Notes: a model not told the origin generated them from the letters alone. DNA of 64,000 nt from Ruminiclostridium papyrosolvens DSM 2782 (GCF_029318685.1 NZ_CP119677.1:992001-1056000); one strand, 5' to 3'; positions 54,576 through 64,000 are shown, numbered from the stretch's first letter. A program made the numbers and translations.

Positions 54576-55844
54576 ATGTTATTAAAGGTAGGAAAATCAG
54601 AACTTTCGGGTAGTATAAACATACCCGGCTCGAAGTCTCACACTATTAGGTCGCTATTTCTGGCGGGGTTGGCAAAAGGTACAAGTAAAATTCGAAATCC
54701 CTTGCTTTCATCCGATGCAATTTCTGGAGCCGATGTATGCAGGGCATTTGGTTCGACCTTTGATCTGAAAGAAGATAGTTATATTGTAAACGGAATTGGG
54801 GCATGTCCTCAGGTCCCGGAAAATGTTATTGATGTAGGCAATTCAGGAACAAGCCTCAGGCTTGGGCTTATGACTGCTGCTCTTGTTGAGGGTCATACTG
54901 TTTTTACTGGAGATTATCAGATTCGTAAAAGGCAGATAGGGCCTTTGGTGAAAGCCATAAATAATCTGGGAGGTACAGCGTTTACAACCAGAGGAAATGA
55001 ATCAGCACCTGTAGTCATAAAAGGAAGGGCTACAGGAGGTTTTACGGAGCTTGATTCTGTCACATCACAATATTTGTCCTCTATTTTGTTAAATGCACCC
55101 CTCCTTGAAAAAGATACCCACATTAATGTTACACGCCTTAATGAAATACCTTACGTAGAAATTACGTTATGGTGGCTTGACAAATTGGGCATAAAATACT
55201 CACATAACTCAATGAAAGAATTTTTCATACCGGGAAGTCAGCAATATAAGCCTTTTGAATGTAACATTCCCGGAGATTTTTCTACAGCAACCTTCTTTAT
55301 GGTACAAGCCGCAATATCCGGTAACGAGTTGGTACTGACTAATCTCGATATGTCAGATCCTCAGGGAGATAAAGCTGTTCTTGGCATACTTCAGGATATG
55401 GGTGCGGACATAAAATATGATGATAAAAATATAACGATAAAAGGAAAGAGCCTCAAGGGAAGAGAAATAGATATGAACTCCATACCGGACGCTCTTCCTG
55501 CCATGGCTGTGGCAGCATGCTTTGCAAAAGGTGAAACCAGATTGGTCAATGTTCCGCAGGCAAGACTAAAAGAGACTGACAGAATAAGCGTGATGTGTTC
55601 TGAGCTTACTAAAATGGGTGCGGACATATCCGAACTTCCTGATGGCTTGGTTATACGTGAAAGTAAATTATGCGGAACGTCCGTAAAAGGCCACGATGAC
55701 CACAGAGTGGTAATGTCCTTGGCCATAGCAGGCTTAAATTGCCAAGGAGAAACCATTATTGATACAGCAGAGGCAATGAATGTTACATACCCGGGCTTTG
55801 TTGAATCCGTAAAAAGCTGCGGCGGAAAAATTCAATTATTATAA
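54576..55844 (+). CDS. aroA: 3-phosphoshikimate 1-carboxyvinyltransferase (EPSP synthase)
   Basis: A 422-residue enzyme of the shikimate pathway. It has GSINIPGSKSHTIRSLFLA (PEP/S3P site), DVGNSGTSLRLGLMTAA and RLKETDRISVMCSELTKMGA with GHDDHRVVMSLAIAGL near the C terminus. The NSGTSLR form differs from the enteric NAGTAMR motif, as in class II (glyphosate-insensitive) or Gram-positive enzymes. AGGTGA lies 5 bases before ATG 54576, preferred over GTG 54567. It is the first of three aro genes in a row. Confidence 0.93.
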   Translation: MLLKVGKSELSGSINIPGSKSHTIRSLFLAGLAKGTSKIRNPLLSSDAISGADVCRAFGSTFDLKEDSYIVNGIGACPQVPENVIDVGNSGTSLRLGLMTAALVEGHTVFTGDYQIRKRQIGPLVKAINNLGGTAFTTRGNESAPVVIKGRATGGFTELDSVTSQYLSSILLNAPLLEKDTHINVTRLNEIPYVEITLWWLDKLGIKYSHNSMKEFFIPGSQQYKPFECNIPGDFSTATFFMVQAAISGNELVLTNLDMSDPQGDKAVLGILQDMGADIKYDDKNITIKGKSLKGREIDMNSIPDALPAMAVAACFAKGETRLVNVPQARLKETDRISVMCSELTKMGADISELPDGLVIRESKLCGTSVKGHDDHRVVMSLAIAGLNCQGETIIDTAEAMNVTYPGFVESVKSCGGKIQLL

Positions 55845-55877
55845 TAACAGCCGCAATTGCGGCATATGGAGGTTTAT

Positions 55878-57056
55878 ATGTTAGGAAATACATTTGGAAG
55901 GTTATTCAGGGTTACAACATGCGGGGAATCCTATTCGGGAGCTTTCAGAAAAAATCCGGATATTCCGCCTGAACTGTGGGGAGGACTGGCAGTAATAGTT
56001 GATGGTGTTCCGGCTGGGCTGAAAGTAACTTCACAGATTATACAGGAAGAACTGGATAAAAGAAAACCCGGGCAGTCCAAGCTTCACACTCCAAGATCAG
56101 AAGCGGATAAAGTCTATATTTTTTCAGGAGTAATGCAGGATGACAGAACAACGGGTGCACCTGTGTGCATGATTATCCCAAGCAGTGATATAGGAGATTA
56201 CCATATAGAACAGCACAAAGGTAATAAAGATTTGCTAAGGCCGGGACAGGCAGCATATACCTATTTTAAAAAATATGGTGAACATTCCGACTATCTTGGA
56301 GCAGGAAGGGCATCTGCACGTGAGACAGTTGCAAGAGTTGCTGGGGGAGCTATAGCAAAAATAATTCTAGATAGCATGGGAATTGATGTAATAGCATTCA
56401 CCGTTGAGTCTCATGGTATAAAAGCAGGACCGTTTTCATATGAAACTGCCAAAGAGAATTATAGGTCAAATGAGATAAATTGTCCTGATTCGGATATTGC
56501 AAAACTGATGATTGATGATTTGCTTCAGGTAAAAAAAGAAGGGGATTCCTGTGGAGGTGCTGTGGAGATAATTGCAAAGGGAGTGCCTGCGGGACTTGGA
56601 GAACCTGTTTTTGATAAATTAAGCGCTACAATTGCACATGGAATCATGTCTATTGGAGGTGTTAAAGGAATTGAGATAGGAGATGGTTTTGGAGTAGCAT
56701 CCAAAAAGGGCTCTGAATGCAATGACACCCCTTATTACGACGAGGAAACAGGTAGAATCAGATTTAAAACAAACAGAGCAGGTGGTATGCTGGGAGGAAT
56801 ATCAAACGGTGAAGAAATAAGGATACGTGTTGCTGTTAAACCTACACCAACCATTTTAAAGGATCAACTGACAGTGAATGTATCAACACTTGAACCCGTT
56901 ACCCATAAATTTGCATCAAGAAGCGACCCTTCACTTGTACCAAGAATATATCCTATTTGTGAAGCCATGGTTAGAATGGCACTTGTAGACAGTATATTGA
57001 TGTCCTCTGGAAGCAGGAGTATAACTGATATGGATAACAGGTGGGATAAACTATGA
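55878..57056 (+). CDS. aroC: Chorismate synthase
   Basis: A 392-residue FMN-dependent enzyme making chorismate from EPSP. The features are FRVTTCGESYSGAF (signature 1; most have GESHG), GAGRASARETVARVAGGAIAKI and NRAGGMLGGISNGEEI. The His of GESHG is replaced by Tyr-Ser here (CGESYSGA), a variation of the first signature. GGAGG lies 6 bases before ATG 55878. The shikimate kinase start overlaps its stop (ATGA). Confidence 0.92.
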   Translation: MLGNTFGRLFRVTTCGESYSGAFRKNPDIPPELWGGLAVIVDGVPAGLKVTSQIIQEELDKRKPGQSKLHTPRSEADKVYIFSGVMQDDRTTGAPVCMIIPSSDIGDYHIEQHKGNKDLLRPGQAAYTYFKKYGEHSDYLGAGRASARETVARVAGGAIAKIILDSMGIDVIAFTVESHGIKAGPFSYETAKENYRSNEINCPDSDIAKLMIDDLLQVKKEGDSCGGAVEIIAKGVPAGLGEPVFDKLSATIAHGIMSIGGVKGIEIGDGFGVASKKGSECNDTPYYDEETGRIRFKTNRAGGMLGGISNGEEIRIRVAVKPTPTILKDQLTVNVSTLEPVTHKFASRSDPSLVPRIYPICEAMVRMALVDSILMSSGSRSITDMDNRWDKL

Positions 57057-57556
57057 TGGAATCTCCAAAAAATATAGTATTGATAGGTATGCCCGGCAGC
57101 GGTAAGACCACAGTTGGGAAAGCATTGTCGGAAAGACTTGGGTATACCTTTATTGATACTGATCATCTAATATGTGAAATGACGGGTAAAACCCCCAGAC
57201 AGCTTGTGGAAGAAGACGGTCTTGAATATTTCATGAAAGTTCAGGATGAAGCTGTTCTCTCGATAAATGATAGTACTTGTGTAATATCAACAGGCGGAGG
57301 CCTTATTCATAGTGAAATTTCAATGAATTATTTAAAAAGCATTGGATTTGTTATATATTTGAATACAAAGTATGATATTATTAGAGAGAGAATGGATACA
57401 TCAAGAAAGTTAGCCAGAACAGCAGGAACTTTGCTTGAGTTGTATAACAAAAGAGTTCCTTTGTACCAAAAATACGCGGACGCAGCTATAGATTGCGATT
57501 CCGCAGACCCTGACGCCGTTTCGGGGACGATACTTGGGGTCATATCTTCAAAATAA
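57053..57556 (+). CDS. aroK: Shikimate kinase
   Basis: A 167-residue kinase with Walker A GMPGSGKTTVG, the shikimate-binding region FIDTDHLICEMTGKTPRQLVEEDG and STGGGLIHSE. It overlaps aroC by 4 bases (ATGATGG), so it is coupled to it. It catalyses the step before EPSP synthase, so the three genes cover three of the last steps to chorismate. Confidence 0.93.
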   Translation: MMESPKNIVLIGMPGSGKTTVGKALSERLGYTFIDTDHLICEMTGKTPRQLVEEDGLEYFMKVQDEAVLSINDSTCVISTGGGLIHSEISMNYLKSIGFVIYLNTKYDIIRERMDTSRKLARTAGTLLELYNKRVPLYQKYADAAIDCDSADPDAVSGTILGVISSK

Positions 57557-57593
57557 ATTGATAAATAAAAAGAAAAGGGTAAAAAGAGGTACA

Positions 57594-58349
57594 ATGCGTA
57601 AGATAAGGATTTTAATTGCTGACGACAATCAGTTGGCTGCACAGACATTAAGAGATAGTTTAGCAGGGCACGATGACTTCGAGGTAACCAGCATAGCTCA
57701 GGATGGATTTCAAGCAATTGAGCTTATAGAAAAAGATTTACCCGATGTAGTTTTATTAGACATAATTATGCCAAAGCTAGATGGCATAGGAGTACTAGAA
57801 TATGCCAGAACATTAACAAAGGAAAGCAGACCCGTATTTATCATTTTTTCAGCAATAAGTCAGGAAATATACATTTCAAGAGCTATGAACCTTGGGGCAA
57901 ATTATTACATAATTAAGCCCTTTGATGAAAGTGTTATTGCTACTAGAGTAAGGCAATTATATTCCGATTCTGAAAGAGCTCAAATTGGTAAAAGTCAATA
58001 TACATATAATACAGCAAATAATTATAAACAGAAAAATCAAACAGATAATGAATTAAAGCTTCTTGCAACAAAATATATGAGTGAATATGGCCTAAAAGCT
58101 CACATGACCGGGTATTCCTATATCAGAGATATAATAACGGCATCCTTTGATTATTATTGCAAAACAGGCTCTTTACCTAAAGGGGTATACAGGACAATAG
58201 CCGAAAAAAACGGTGTACCTGTTCAAAAGGTTGAGAGAGCAATAAGAAATTGCATAGAAAAAGGAATTGAGGATAACGAAAGTGAAAAAAAACCAACAAA
58301 CTCACAAGTTATATGCCGGATTATAGAGAAGATAAGAAAAAACAACTAA
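57594..58349 (+). CDS. Spo0A-like sporulation response regulator (paralogue)
   Basis: A 251-residue protein. The receiver domain has IADDN and the phospho-acceptor in VVLLDIIMPKLDG (about residue 57). A variable linker follows, then a Spo0A_C-type DNA-binding domain (KAHMTGYSYIRDIITASFDYY and VPVQKVERAIRNCIEKGIE). The recognition helix region differs from classical Spo0A, which reads TASRVERAIRHAIEVAW in place of VPVQKVERAIRNCIEKGI. It also lacks the usual spoIVB neighbour, so it is probably a paralogue, not the master regulator. ATG 57594 follows AAGAGG. It trails the aro genes by 37 bases and may be cotranscribed. Confidence 0.8.
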   Translation: MRKIRILIADDNQLAAQTLRDSLAGHDDFEVTSIAQDGFQAIELIEKDLPDVVLLDIIMPKLDGIGVLEYARTLTKESRPVFIIFSAISQEIYISRAMNLGANYYIIKPFDESVIATRVRQLYSDSERAQIGKSQYTYNTANNYKQKNQTDNELKLLATKYMSEYGLKAHMTGYSYIRDIITASFDYYCKTGSLPKGVYRTIAEKNGVPVQKVERAIRNCIEKGIEDNESEKKPTNSQVICRIIEKIRKNN

Positions 58350-58352
58350 TAC

Positions 58353-58406
58353 AAAAGGGGCTGTCGTAAGAGAGAAATTACTTTCTACCTTATGACAGCC
58401 CCCTTT
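58353..58406. terminator. Bidirectional terminator between Spo0A-like gene and hup
   Basis: AAAAGGGGCTGTC pairs with GACAGCCCCCTTT around an AT-rich loop with further pairing. It serves both convergent genes. Confidence 0.85.
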
Positions 58407-58419
58407 ATGTAGTTTAGCA

Positions 58420-58695
58420 TTAAGCGTTTACGTTATCCTTTAAACCTTTTCCAGCCTTAAATACTGGAGCCTTGGAAGCTGGAATAGTAATCTCTTCCTT
58501 AGTCTGAGGATTTCTGCCTTTTCTAGCAGCTCTTTCTCTAACTTCGAAAGTTCCGAATCCAACTAATGTAACTTTATCGCCAGCTTTAAGAGTTTCCTCT
58601 ACGGAAGAAATGAAAGCATTCAAAGCAGCTTCACTATTTTTCTTATTTAAGCCTGACTTTGTGGCGATGGAATTGATTAAATCTGATTTATTCAT
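58420..58695 (-). CDS. hup: HU family DNA-binding protein
   Basis: A 91-residue histone-like protein of standard length. It has [19 protein letters not shown] at the N terminus, [24 protein letters not shown] (beta-arm signature) and the conserved end [13 protein letters not shown]. It bends and compacts DNA as a dimer. GGAGGTTGT precedes the ATG. Confidence 0.96.
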   Translation of the reverse strand: MNKSDLINSIATKSGLNKKNSEAALNAFISSVEETLKAGDKVTLVGFGTFEVRERAARKGRNPQTKEEITIPASKAPVFKAGKGLKDNVNA

Positions 58696-58824
58696 TTATA
58701 TACAACCTCCTAAAAATGGAATTCGACAATATTTTATAATGAAAGCTCGCTAAAGTCAAGCCTTTCAGGGGAAAATAGTTATTTTGTACCATCCAAAATA
58801 GGAAATATTTTATCGTTTTACGTT

Positions 58825-59208
58825 TTAGTTAGGGACCACATGTATATTAACCTTATCCAGTCTGGATTTTAATGCTTTATAAAAGTAGTTTTCGCTGTGA
58901 TCTCCTTTGGAATCACCCATAACCAACATATCTATATTGTTTTCCAAAGAATAGAAAACAATGGTATCTACAATATCATCAGACCTTAAAACCGTCAGAT
59001 TGGCACCCACTGATTTTGCAATACCAAAAAGATACTCAAGTGCTTCCCCTTCTTTATCGTTATCAAGGAAACTCCAGTCATTTTTTGCTACGTGTATTAT
59101 AAACAGAGAATCCCCGTCGTTTGAGAATTCCAATGCCTTCTTTATAAGTCTTTCGCAAGTTTTTTGTTGTGTTACGCAAACCAAAATATTACTGGCAGTT
59201 GATTTCAA
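58825..59208 (-). CDS. Universal stress protein-like (KdpD-type Usp domain)
   Basis: A 127-residue single-domain protein beginning NILVCVTQQKTCERLIKKALEF, like the Usp domain of KdpD sensors, and containing VLRSDDIVDTIVFYSLENNIDMLVMGDSKGD. The nucleotide-binding glycine loop of ATP-binding Usp proteins (GxxGxxxxxGS) is not clear here. The start is TTG 59208, 7 bases after AGGAGG; no ATG is close. Function is unknown. Confidence 0.75.
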   Translation of the reverse strand: MKSTASNILVCVTQQKTCERLIKKALEFSNDGDSLFIIHVAKNDWSFLDNDKEGEALEYLFGIAKSVGANLTVLRSDDIVDTIVFYSLENNIDMLVMGDSKGDHSENYFYKALKSRLDKVNIHVVPN

Positions 59209-59358
59209 AAAATAGCCTCCTTATACCCGTAATAAAACGTTTTGGGGATTAATTAATAAAACATCTATATCAATATTATACTAAAAAAACGATGATTTGT
59301 CTTTATAGTTTACGGGTTTTAAAAGCTATTATACCGAATATAAAATATTTAAAAACTG

Positions 59359-59387
59359 TTGTTGAGACAAAATGCCAAATGTATAAT
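59359..59387 (+). promoter_or_regulatory. Fumarase operon promoter
   Basis: TTGTTG (59359-59364), 17 bases, TATAAT (59382-59387), about 40 bases upstream of the fumarase ATG. Confidence 0.55.
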
Positions 59388-59425
59388 AAAAGTATACTTA
59401 CTTTAATAATTTAAACGGAGGAAAC

Positions 59426-60268
59426 ATGAGAGAGATTAATGTAACGACAATAATAGAAGAAGTCAGCAGACTTTGCATACAAGCGAATTATTTCCTTAAC
59501 AGTGATATTAGACAAGCTATGGAAAAAGGCTTGAAGTGTGAGGAATCACATATTGGCAGGGAAATACTTGATAAACTTTTGACAAATGCAAATTTAGCAG
59601 CTGATAAAAAAGTGGCTATATGTCAGGACACGGGTATGGCAGTAGTTTTTGTAACAATCGGACAAGAAGTTCACATAACGGGCGGAGGACTGGCAGAAGC
59701 AATAAATGAAGGTGTGAGAAGAGGGTATAAAGAAGGTTTTCTAAGAAAATCAGTAGTAAGTGACCCTATAGAAAGAGTAAATACCGGTGACAATACACCT
59801 GCTGTAATCCACTATGATATTGTTGAAGGGGATATACTTAAAATTGAGTTGGCTCCTAAAGGTTTTGGAAGCGAGAATATGAGTGCTTTGAAAATGTTAA
59901 AACCTTCGGATGGTATTGAAGGAGTAAAGAGCTTTATATTGGAAACAGTTGATAAGGCAGGCCCCAATCCGTGCCCTCCTATTGTAGTTGGCGTGGGAAT
60001 CGGAGGAACAATGGAAAAAGCCTCTATTATGGCAAAACGGGCGTTAATGAGACCAATAGATGTTCGGAGCAGCATAGAGTATGTAAAAAATCTGGAAATT
60101 GAAATGCTGGAAAAAGTAAATCAATTGGGTATAGGTCCTGCCGGGCTAGGCGGTAATACAACAGCACTGGCGGTAAATGTAGAGACATATCCTACACATA
60201 TAGCAGGACTGCCTGTTGCTATAAATATAAGCTGCCATGTTACAAGACATGCAGAAGTGACATTATAA
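59426..60268 (+). CDS. Fumarate hydratase class I, alpha (N-terminal) subunit
   Basis: A 280-residue subunit of the two-part [4Fe-4S] fumarase/tartrate dehydratase family. The cluster Cys residues lie in ICQDTGMAVVF, GPNPCPPIVVGVG and NISCHVTRHAE. It hydrates fumarate to malate together with the beta subunit, whose gene follows after 13 bases. CGGAGG precedes the ATG. Oxygen-sensitive class I fumarases are normal for anaerobes. Confidence 0.92.
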   Translation: MREINVTTIIEEVSRLCIQANYFLNSDIRQAMEKGLKCEESHIGREILDKLLTNANLAADKKVAICQDTGMAVVFVTIGQEVHITGGGLAEAINEGVRRGYKEGFLRKSVVSDPIERVNTGDNTPAVIHYDIVEGDILKIELAPKGFGSENMSALKMLKPSDGIEGVKSFILETVDKAGPNPCPPIVVGVGIGGTMEKASIMAKRALMRPIDVRSSIEYVKNLEIEMLEKVNQLGIGPAGLGGNTTALAVNVETYPTHIAGLPVAINISCHVTRHAEVTL

Positions 60269-60281
60269 GGGGGGAAGAAGA

Positions 60282-60839
60282 ATGCATCACATATTAACGG
60301 CACCTTTTGACCGGGAAAAAGCCAGAATGATGAAAGCAGGCGATACTGTTTCACTTAGCGGCACCATTTATACTGCCAGAGATGCTGCACATAAAAAAAT
60401 GCTGGAATTATTAAAGGAGAATAAGGAGCTTCCATTTGATATAAAAAACCAAACGATTTATTACGTTGGGCCTTGTCCTTGCAGAGAAGGTGAAATCATA
60501 GGTTCAGCAGGGCCGACTACCAGTTATAGAATGGATGCTTACGCTCCCACACTCATAAGCCTCGGTGAAACAGGCATGATAGGTAAAGGGTTGAGGGATA
60601 GAAATGTTATTGATGCAATGAAAGAGTATGGTGCGGTTTATTTGGGGGCAATAGGCGGTGCAGGTGCCTTGATGGCTGAATGTATAAAAAGTCAGGAAAT
60701 TATTGCTTTCCCGGAATTAGGTGCAGAGGCTGTAAGACGTCTCGAAATTGTAAATTTTCCATTAACTGTAATAATTGACAGCTGCGGAAATAACCTGTAT
60801 GAAAGCGGCAGAAAACAGTTTATGAAAATAAAACTGTAG
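60282..60839 (+). CDS. Fumarate hydratase class I, beta (C-terminal) subunit
   Basis: A 185-residue subunit. It contains GTIYTARDAAHKKM, IYYVGPCPCREGEIIGSAGPTTSYRMD and LGAIGGAGALMAECIK, all typical of the C-terminal fumarase domain. It completes the enzyme with the preceding gene. A GGGGGGAAG ribosome site precedes the ATG. Confidence 0.92.
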   Translation: MHHILTAPFDREKARMMKAGDTVSLSGTIYTARDAAHKKMLELLKENKELPFDIKNQTIYYVGPCPCREGEIIGSAGPTTSYRMDAYAPTLISLGETGMIGKGLRDRNVIDAMKEYGAVYLGAIGGAGALMAECIKSQEIIAFPELGAEAVRRLEIVNFPLTVIIDSCGNNLYESGRKQFMKIKL

Positions 60840-60941
60840 ACAAGAGTAAATTATGTAGTATATTTTTAAAAATGAATAGTGTATAATACAGAAGTGACAG
60901 CAATTGTTGATTTGTTAAATATCATAAGGAGGTTTATCATA

Positions 60942-61145
60942 ATGGCTAAAGTAACTAAGGATATGATTATTTCTGATGTATTAAACTTGGATAAGGGTAC
61001 AATTCCTATATTTTTAGAAAGCGGTATGCACTGTCTTGGATGTCCGTCGTCTTCCGGTGAAAGCATTGAAGATGCATGCGCAATTCATGGTATAGATGCG
61101 GACCAATTAATTGCAAACTTAAATAAATATCTTGAAAACATATAA
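60942..61145 (+). CDS. DUF1858 small protein
   Basis: A 67-residue protein with KDMIISDVLNLDKGTIPIFL and the CLGC pair in GMHCLGCPSS, the hallmark of DUF1858, often found beside or fused to hybrid-cluster or redox proteins. AGGAGG lies 8 bases before ATG 60942, so the longer frame upstream is not used. It may act in thiol or metal-cluster handling (inferred). Confidence 0.85.
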   Translation: MAKVTKDMIISDVLNLDKGTIPIFLESGMHCLGCPSSSGESIEDACAIHGIDADQLIANLNKYLENI

Positions 61146-61160
61146 ATGTTTATAATAGAT

Positions 61161-61190
61161 ACCTGGAGGCTTATTTCCAGGTATTTTATT
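61161..61190 (+). terminator. Terminator after DUF1858 gene
   Basis: ACCTGGA and TCCAGGT form a stem with an 8-base loop, followed by ATTTTATT. Confidence 0.7.
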
Positions 61191-61356
61191 ATTTATGCAA
61201 TAAACCTTGATAATAGCAGATAGTAATTTTATAGTCTGCATTACTTTATGTTGAATTATAAATTTCACTACGTTATAATTTAATGGGTTGAATTAGAAAA
61301 AGATACATATCATAAGTATGAAATAGTTTTAATCTGTTTTGAACATTTATGGATAG

Positions 61357-62643
<1,287 letters not shown>

Positions 62644-62663
62644 ACATAGAATACTAGCTTATA

Positions 62664-62707
62664 AAATAAAATATAATGGTATTTTGCCATTATATTTTAT
62701 TTTTTTT
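62664..62707 (+). terminator. Terminator after purA
   Basis: ATAAAATATAATGG and CCATTATATTTTAT form a stem, followed by seven T. Confidence 0.85.
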
Positions 62708-62737
62708 AAAAAAATTCACTTTTTTTAAAAAAATGAG

Positions 62738-62766
62738 TTGACAAAAGTGAATTTATTAAGTATTAT
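62738..62766 (+). promoter_or_regulatory. tRNA-Lys promoter
   Basis: TTGACA (62738-62743), 17 bases, TATTAT (62761-62766), about 28 bases upstream of the mature tRNA. Confidence 0.7.
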
Positions 62767-62794
62767 TTATACTTGTGATTCGGAAAAATTGTAC

Positions 62795-62870
62795 GACCCA
62801 TTAGCTCAGTTGGCAGAGCACTTGACTTTTAATCAAGGTGTCCGCAGTTCGAATCTGCGATGGGTCACCA
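62795..62870 (+). tRNA. tRNA-Lys (anticodon TTT)
   Basis: 76 bases fold as a normal cloverleaf. The acceptor pairs are GACCCAT and ATGGGTC, the D arm is GCTC/GAGC, and the anticodon stem CTTGA/TCAAG holds the loop CTTTTAA with TTT. The T arm is CCGCAGTTCGAATCTGCGA-like, the discriminator is A, and the CCA end is encoded (62868-62870). It is a single gene, not part of a cluster. Confidence 0.97.
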
Positions 62871-62880
62871 AAACAAAAAG

Positions 62881-62914
62881 CATGTATTTCAGAAATGGAA
62901 TACATGTTTTTTTT
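62881..62914 (+). terminator. Terminator after tRNA-Lys
   Basis: CATGTATT and AATACATG form the stem, followed by eight T. Confidence 0.85.
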
Positions 62915-62972
62915 GTGCGCCCAGCATAGGTGTACTCTGACAGATTATCGTCTGCACTATAAATTTATTGCA

Positions 62973-63017
62973 TGTTTGCCTTGCGTTTACTGTCCGTTTA
63001 CTTTCAGTTTTTATAAT
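62973..63017 (+). promoter_or_regulatory. Promoter of ABC exporter with 11-base direct repeats
   Basis: CGTTTACT occurs at 62984-62991 and 62995-63002, with a degenerate copy TGTTTGCC at 62973-62980, all 11 bases apart. TATAAT is at 63012-63017, and no normal -35 exists because the repeats occupy it. This is the layout of an activator (OmpR/BceR-type regulator) site. Confidence 0.45.
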
Positions 63018-63072
63018 CTGATTGAAACTACCGAATAGGTATTTTTAAAGCGTATAGAAAGGAAATGGACAT

Positions 63073-63999
63073 ATGAATCAAACGCCAGTAGTGCAGTTGC
63101 GACATGCAACAAAAAGAATTGGAAGTAAAAATATTGTAAATGATCTTTCTTTTGATATTCCAGCCGGGGAGGTTTTTGGTTTCTTAGGCCCTAATGGAGC
63201 AGGAAAGACAACCACAATTCGCATGATGGTGGGACTGATAAAGATTAGTCAGGGTGATATTCTCATTAAGGGGCAAAGCATTACAAAAGATTTCAACAAG
63301 GCAATTCGGCACGTAGGAGCCATCGTTGAAAATCCTGATTTGTATAAGTACTTGACCGGGTATCAGAATTTGATGCATTATGCACGAATGGTTCCCGGCG
63401 TTTCAAAAGCCCGGATAAATGAAATGGCGGAAATTGTGGGACTAAAGGACAAGATTCATGACAAAGTTAAAACCTATTCCCTTGGAATGCGTCAGCGTTT
63501 AGGAATTGCACAAGCGCTGTTGCATCGTCCCCCGCTTCTGATACTGGATGAACCAACGAATGGCCTCGACCCTTCGGGTATTCATGAACTGCGTAATTAT
63601 CTGAAAAGGCTCGCTCATGATGAAGGCGTTGCTGTTTTTGTTTCAAGCCATTTGCTTTCTGAAATGGAGTTGATGTGCGACCGAGTGGGTGTGCTGCAAA
63701 ATGGAAAGCTGCTCAGTATTCAAAGCATACAAGACTTTGTTCATAGGGGAGGGGCTTCCCGCGTTTGTGTTGTGGTGGAACCGGCGCAGATGGAACAGGC
63801 AAGAAGAGTCATTACTTCTGCAAACAAAACAGTTTTACCGACTGAACATCCGGGGCAGTTGTTTATTCAGATGAACAAAGAAGAAATTCCAGAAGTGAAT
63901 AAGCTCTTGATGGATGCGGGGATTCAGTTATATAGCATTCAAATACAAGAGCATACTTTGGAGGATAAGTTTTTGGAGATAACGGAGGAAAAGAAATGA
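63073..63999 (+). CDS. ABC transporter ATP-binding protein, BcrA/lantibiotic-immunity type
   Basis: A 308-residue ATPase with Walker A GPNGAGKTT, signature YSLGMRQRLGIAQALL, Walker B LLILDEPTNGLDP and the switch SSHLLSEMELM. A C-terminal extension of about 90 residues is typical of BcrA-type exporters that give resistance to bacitracin or lantibiotics. AAAGGAAA precedes the ATG. The next gene starts inside its stop codon region, so ATPase and membrane subunit are coupled. Its base use is slightly more GC-rich than its neighbours, which could mean later acquisition beside the tRNA gene. Confidence 0.9.
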   Translation: MNQTPVVQLRHATKRIGSKNIVNDLSFDIPAGEVFGFLGPNGAGKTTTIRMMVGLIKISQGDILIKGQSITKDFNKAIRHVGAIVENPDLYKYLTGYQNLMHYARMVPGVSKARINEMAEIVGLKDKIHDKVKTYSLGMRQRLGIAQALLHRPPLLILDEPTNGLDPSGIHELRNYLKRLAHDEGVAVFVSSHLLSEMELMCDRVGVLQNGKLLSIQSIQDFVHRGGASRVCVVVEPAQMEQARRVITSANKTVLPTEHPGQLFIQMNKEEIPEVNKLLMDAGIQLYSIQIQEHTLEDKFLEITEEKK

Positions 64000-64000
64000 G
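63996..64000 (+). CDS. Start of downstream gene (probable ABC permease), cut by window end
   Basis: ATGAG at 63996-64000 overlaps the ATPase stop (TGA 63997-63999). GGAGG at 63984-63988 is 7 bases upstream of this ATG. A membrane subunit would be expected at this point in a BcrA-type operon, but only the first codon is visible. Confidence 0.5.

Noticed and set aside
62738-62929. Open reading frame across the tRNA-Lys gene
   Set aside because: It overlaps a perfect tRNA, its promoter and its terminator, and has no ribosome site.

Overview
The window looks like a piece of the chromosome of a mesophilic, cellulolytic, spore-forming clostridium of the Ruminiclostridium type (C. cellulolyticum / C. 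papyrosolvens group). The reasons are low GC, strong AGGAGG ribosome sites with some GTG and TTG starts, a GH31/GH3/GH42 sugar-degradation locus with a YesM/YesN-type two-component system, a Spo0A-like regulator, type III glutamine synthetase, GatCAB and class I two-subunit fumarase. This assignment is inferred from gene content; no search was run.

Layout. 1-10773: an oligosaccharide locus, with a sugar ABC permease (cut by the window edge) divergent from alpha-xylosidase (GH31), GH3 beta-glucosidase, histidine kinase, AraC-type regulator and GH42 beta-galactosidase. These activities fit stepwise cytoplasmic breakdown of xyloglucan oligosaccharides. 10777-11079 is an imperfect palindromic repeat whose second copy lies inverted at 28989-29331. 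11108-21094: trpB2-type synthase, a YwaF-like membrane protein, a Rieske/FAD oxidoreductase, a UbiD-UbiA pair and a secreted M16 peptidase. 21151-28983: an orphan ABC binding lipoprotein, glnK - small membrane protein - amt (the amt is frameshifted), a cation/proton antiporter, an ABC ATPase plus permease and an MFS protein.

29369-47954 is a nitrogen-assimilation region. On the minus strand are gatCAB, type III glutamine synthetase (glnN), a chemoreceptor-like protein and asnB. On the plus strand are a glutamate synthase split into three polypeptides with a ferredoxin and an FAD oxidoreductase, glnA, an ANTAR-domain RNA-binding regulator, a second amt and a second glnK. gdhA follows at 51360-52697.

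The main discovery is a putative ANTAR antitermination regulon. Short hairpins whose six-base loops have A at position 1 and G at position 4, each with its 3' arm built into the 5' arm of an intrinsic terminator, occur in the leaders of glnK1 (two in tandem), amt2 (two in tandem), the glutamate synthase operon, gatCAB and glnN. Weaker versions precede asnB and gdhA. The encoded ANTAR protein (45444-46013) has a degenerate receiver (Asn at the phospho-acceptor position), so it probably senses nitrogen by something other than phosphorylation.

47969-64000: agmatinase-like ureohydrolase, RNA-modification enzymes, gdhA, aroA-aroC-aroK followed by a Spo0A paralogue, HU, a Usp-like protein, fumarase, a DUF1858 protein, purA, tRNA-Lys and the start of a BcrA-type ABC exporter operon. 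No rRNA, CRISPR array or intact insertion sequence was seen.
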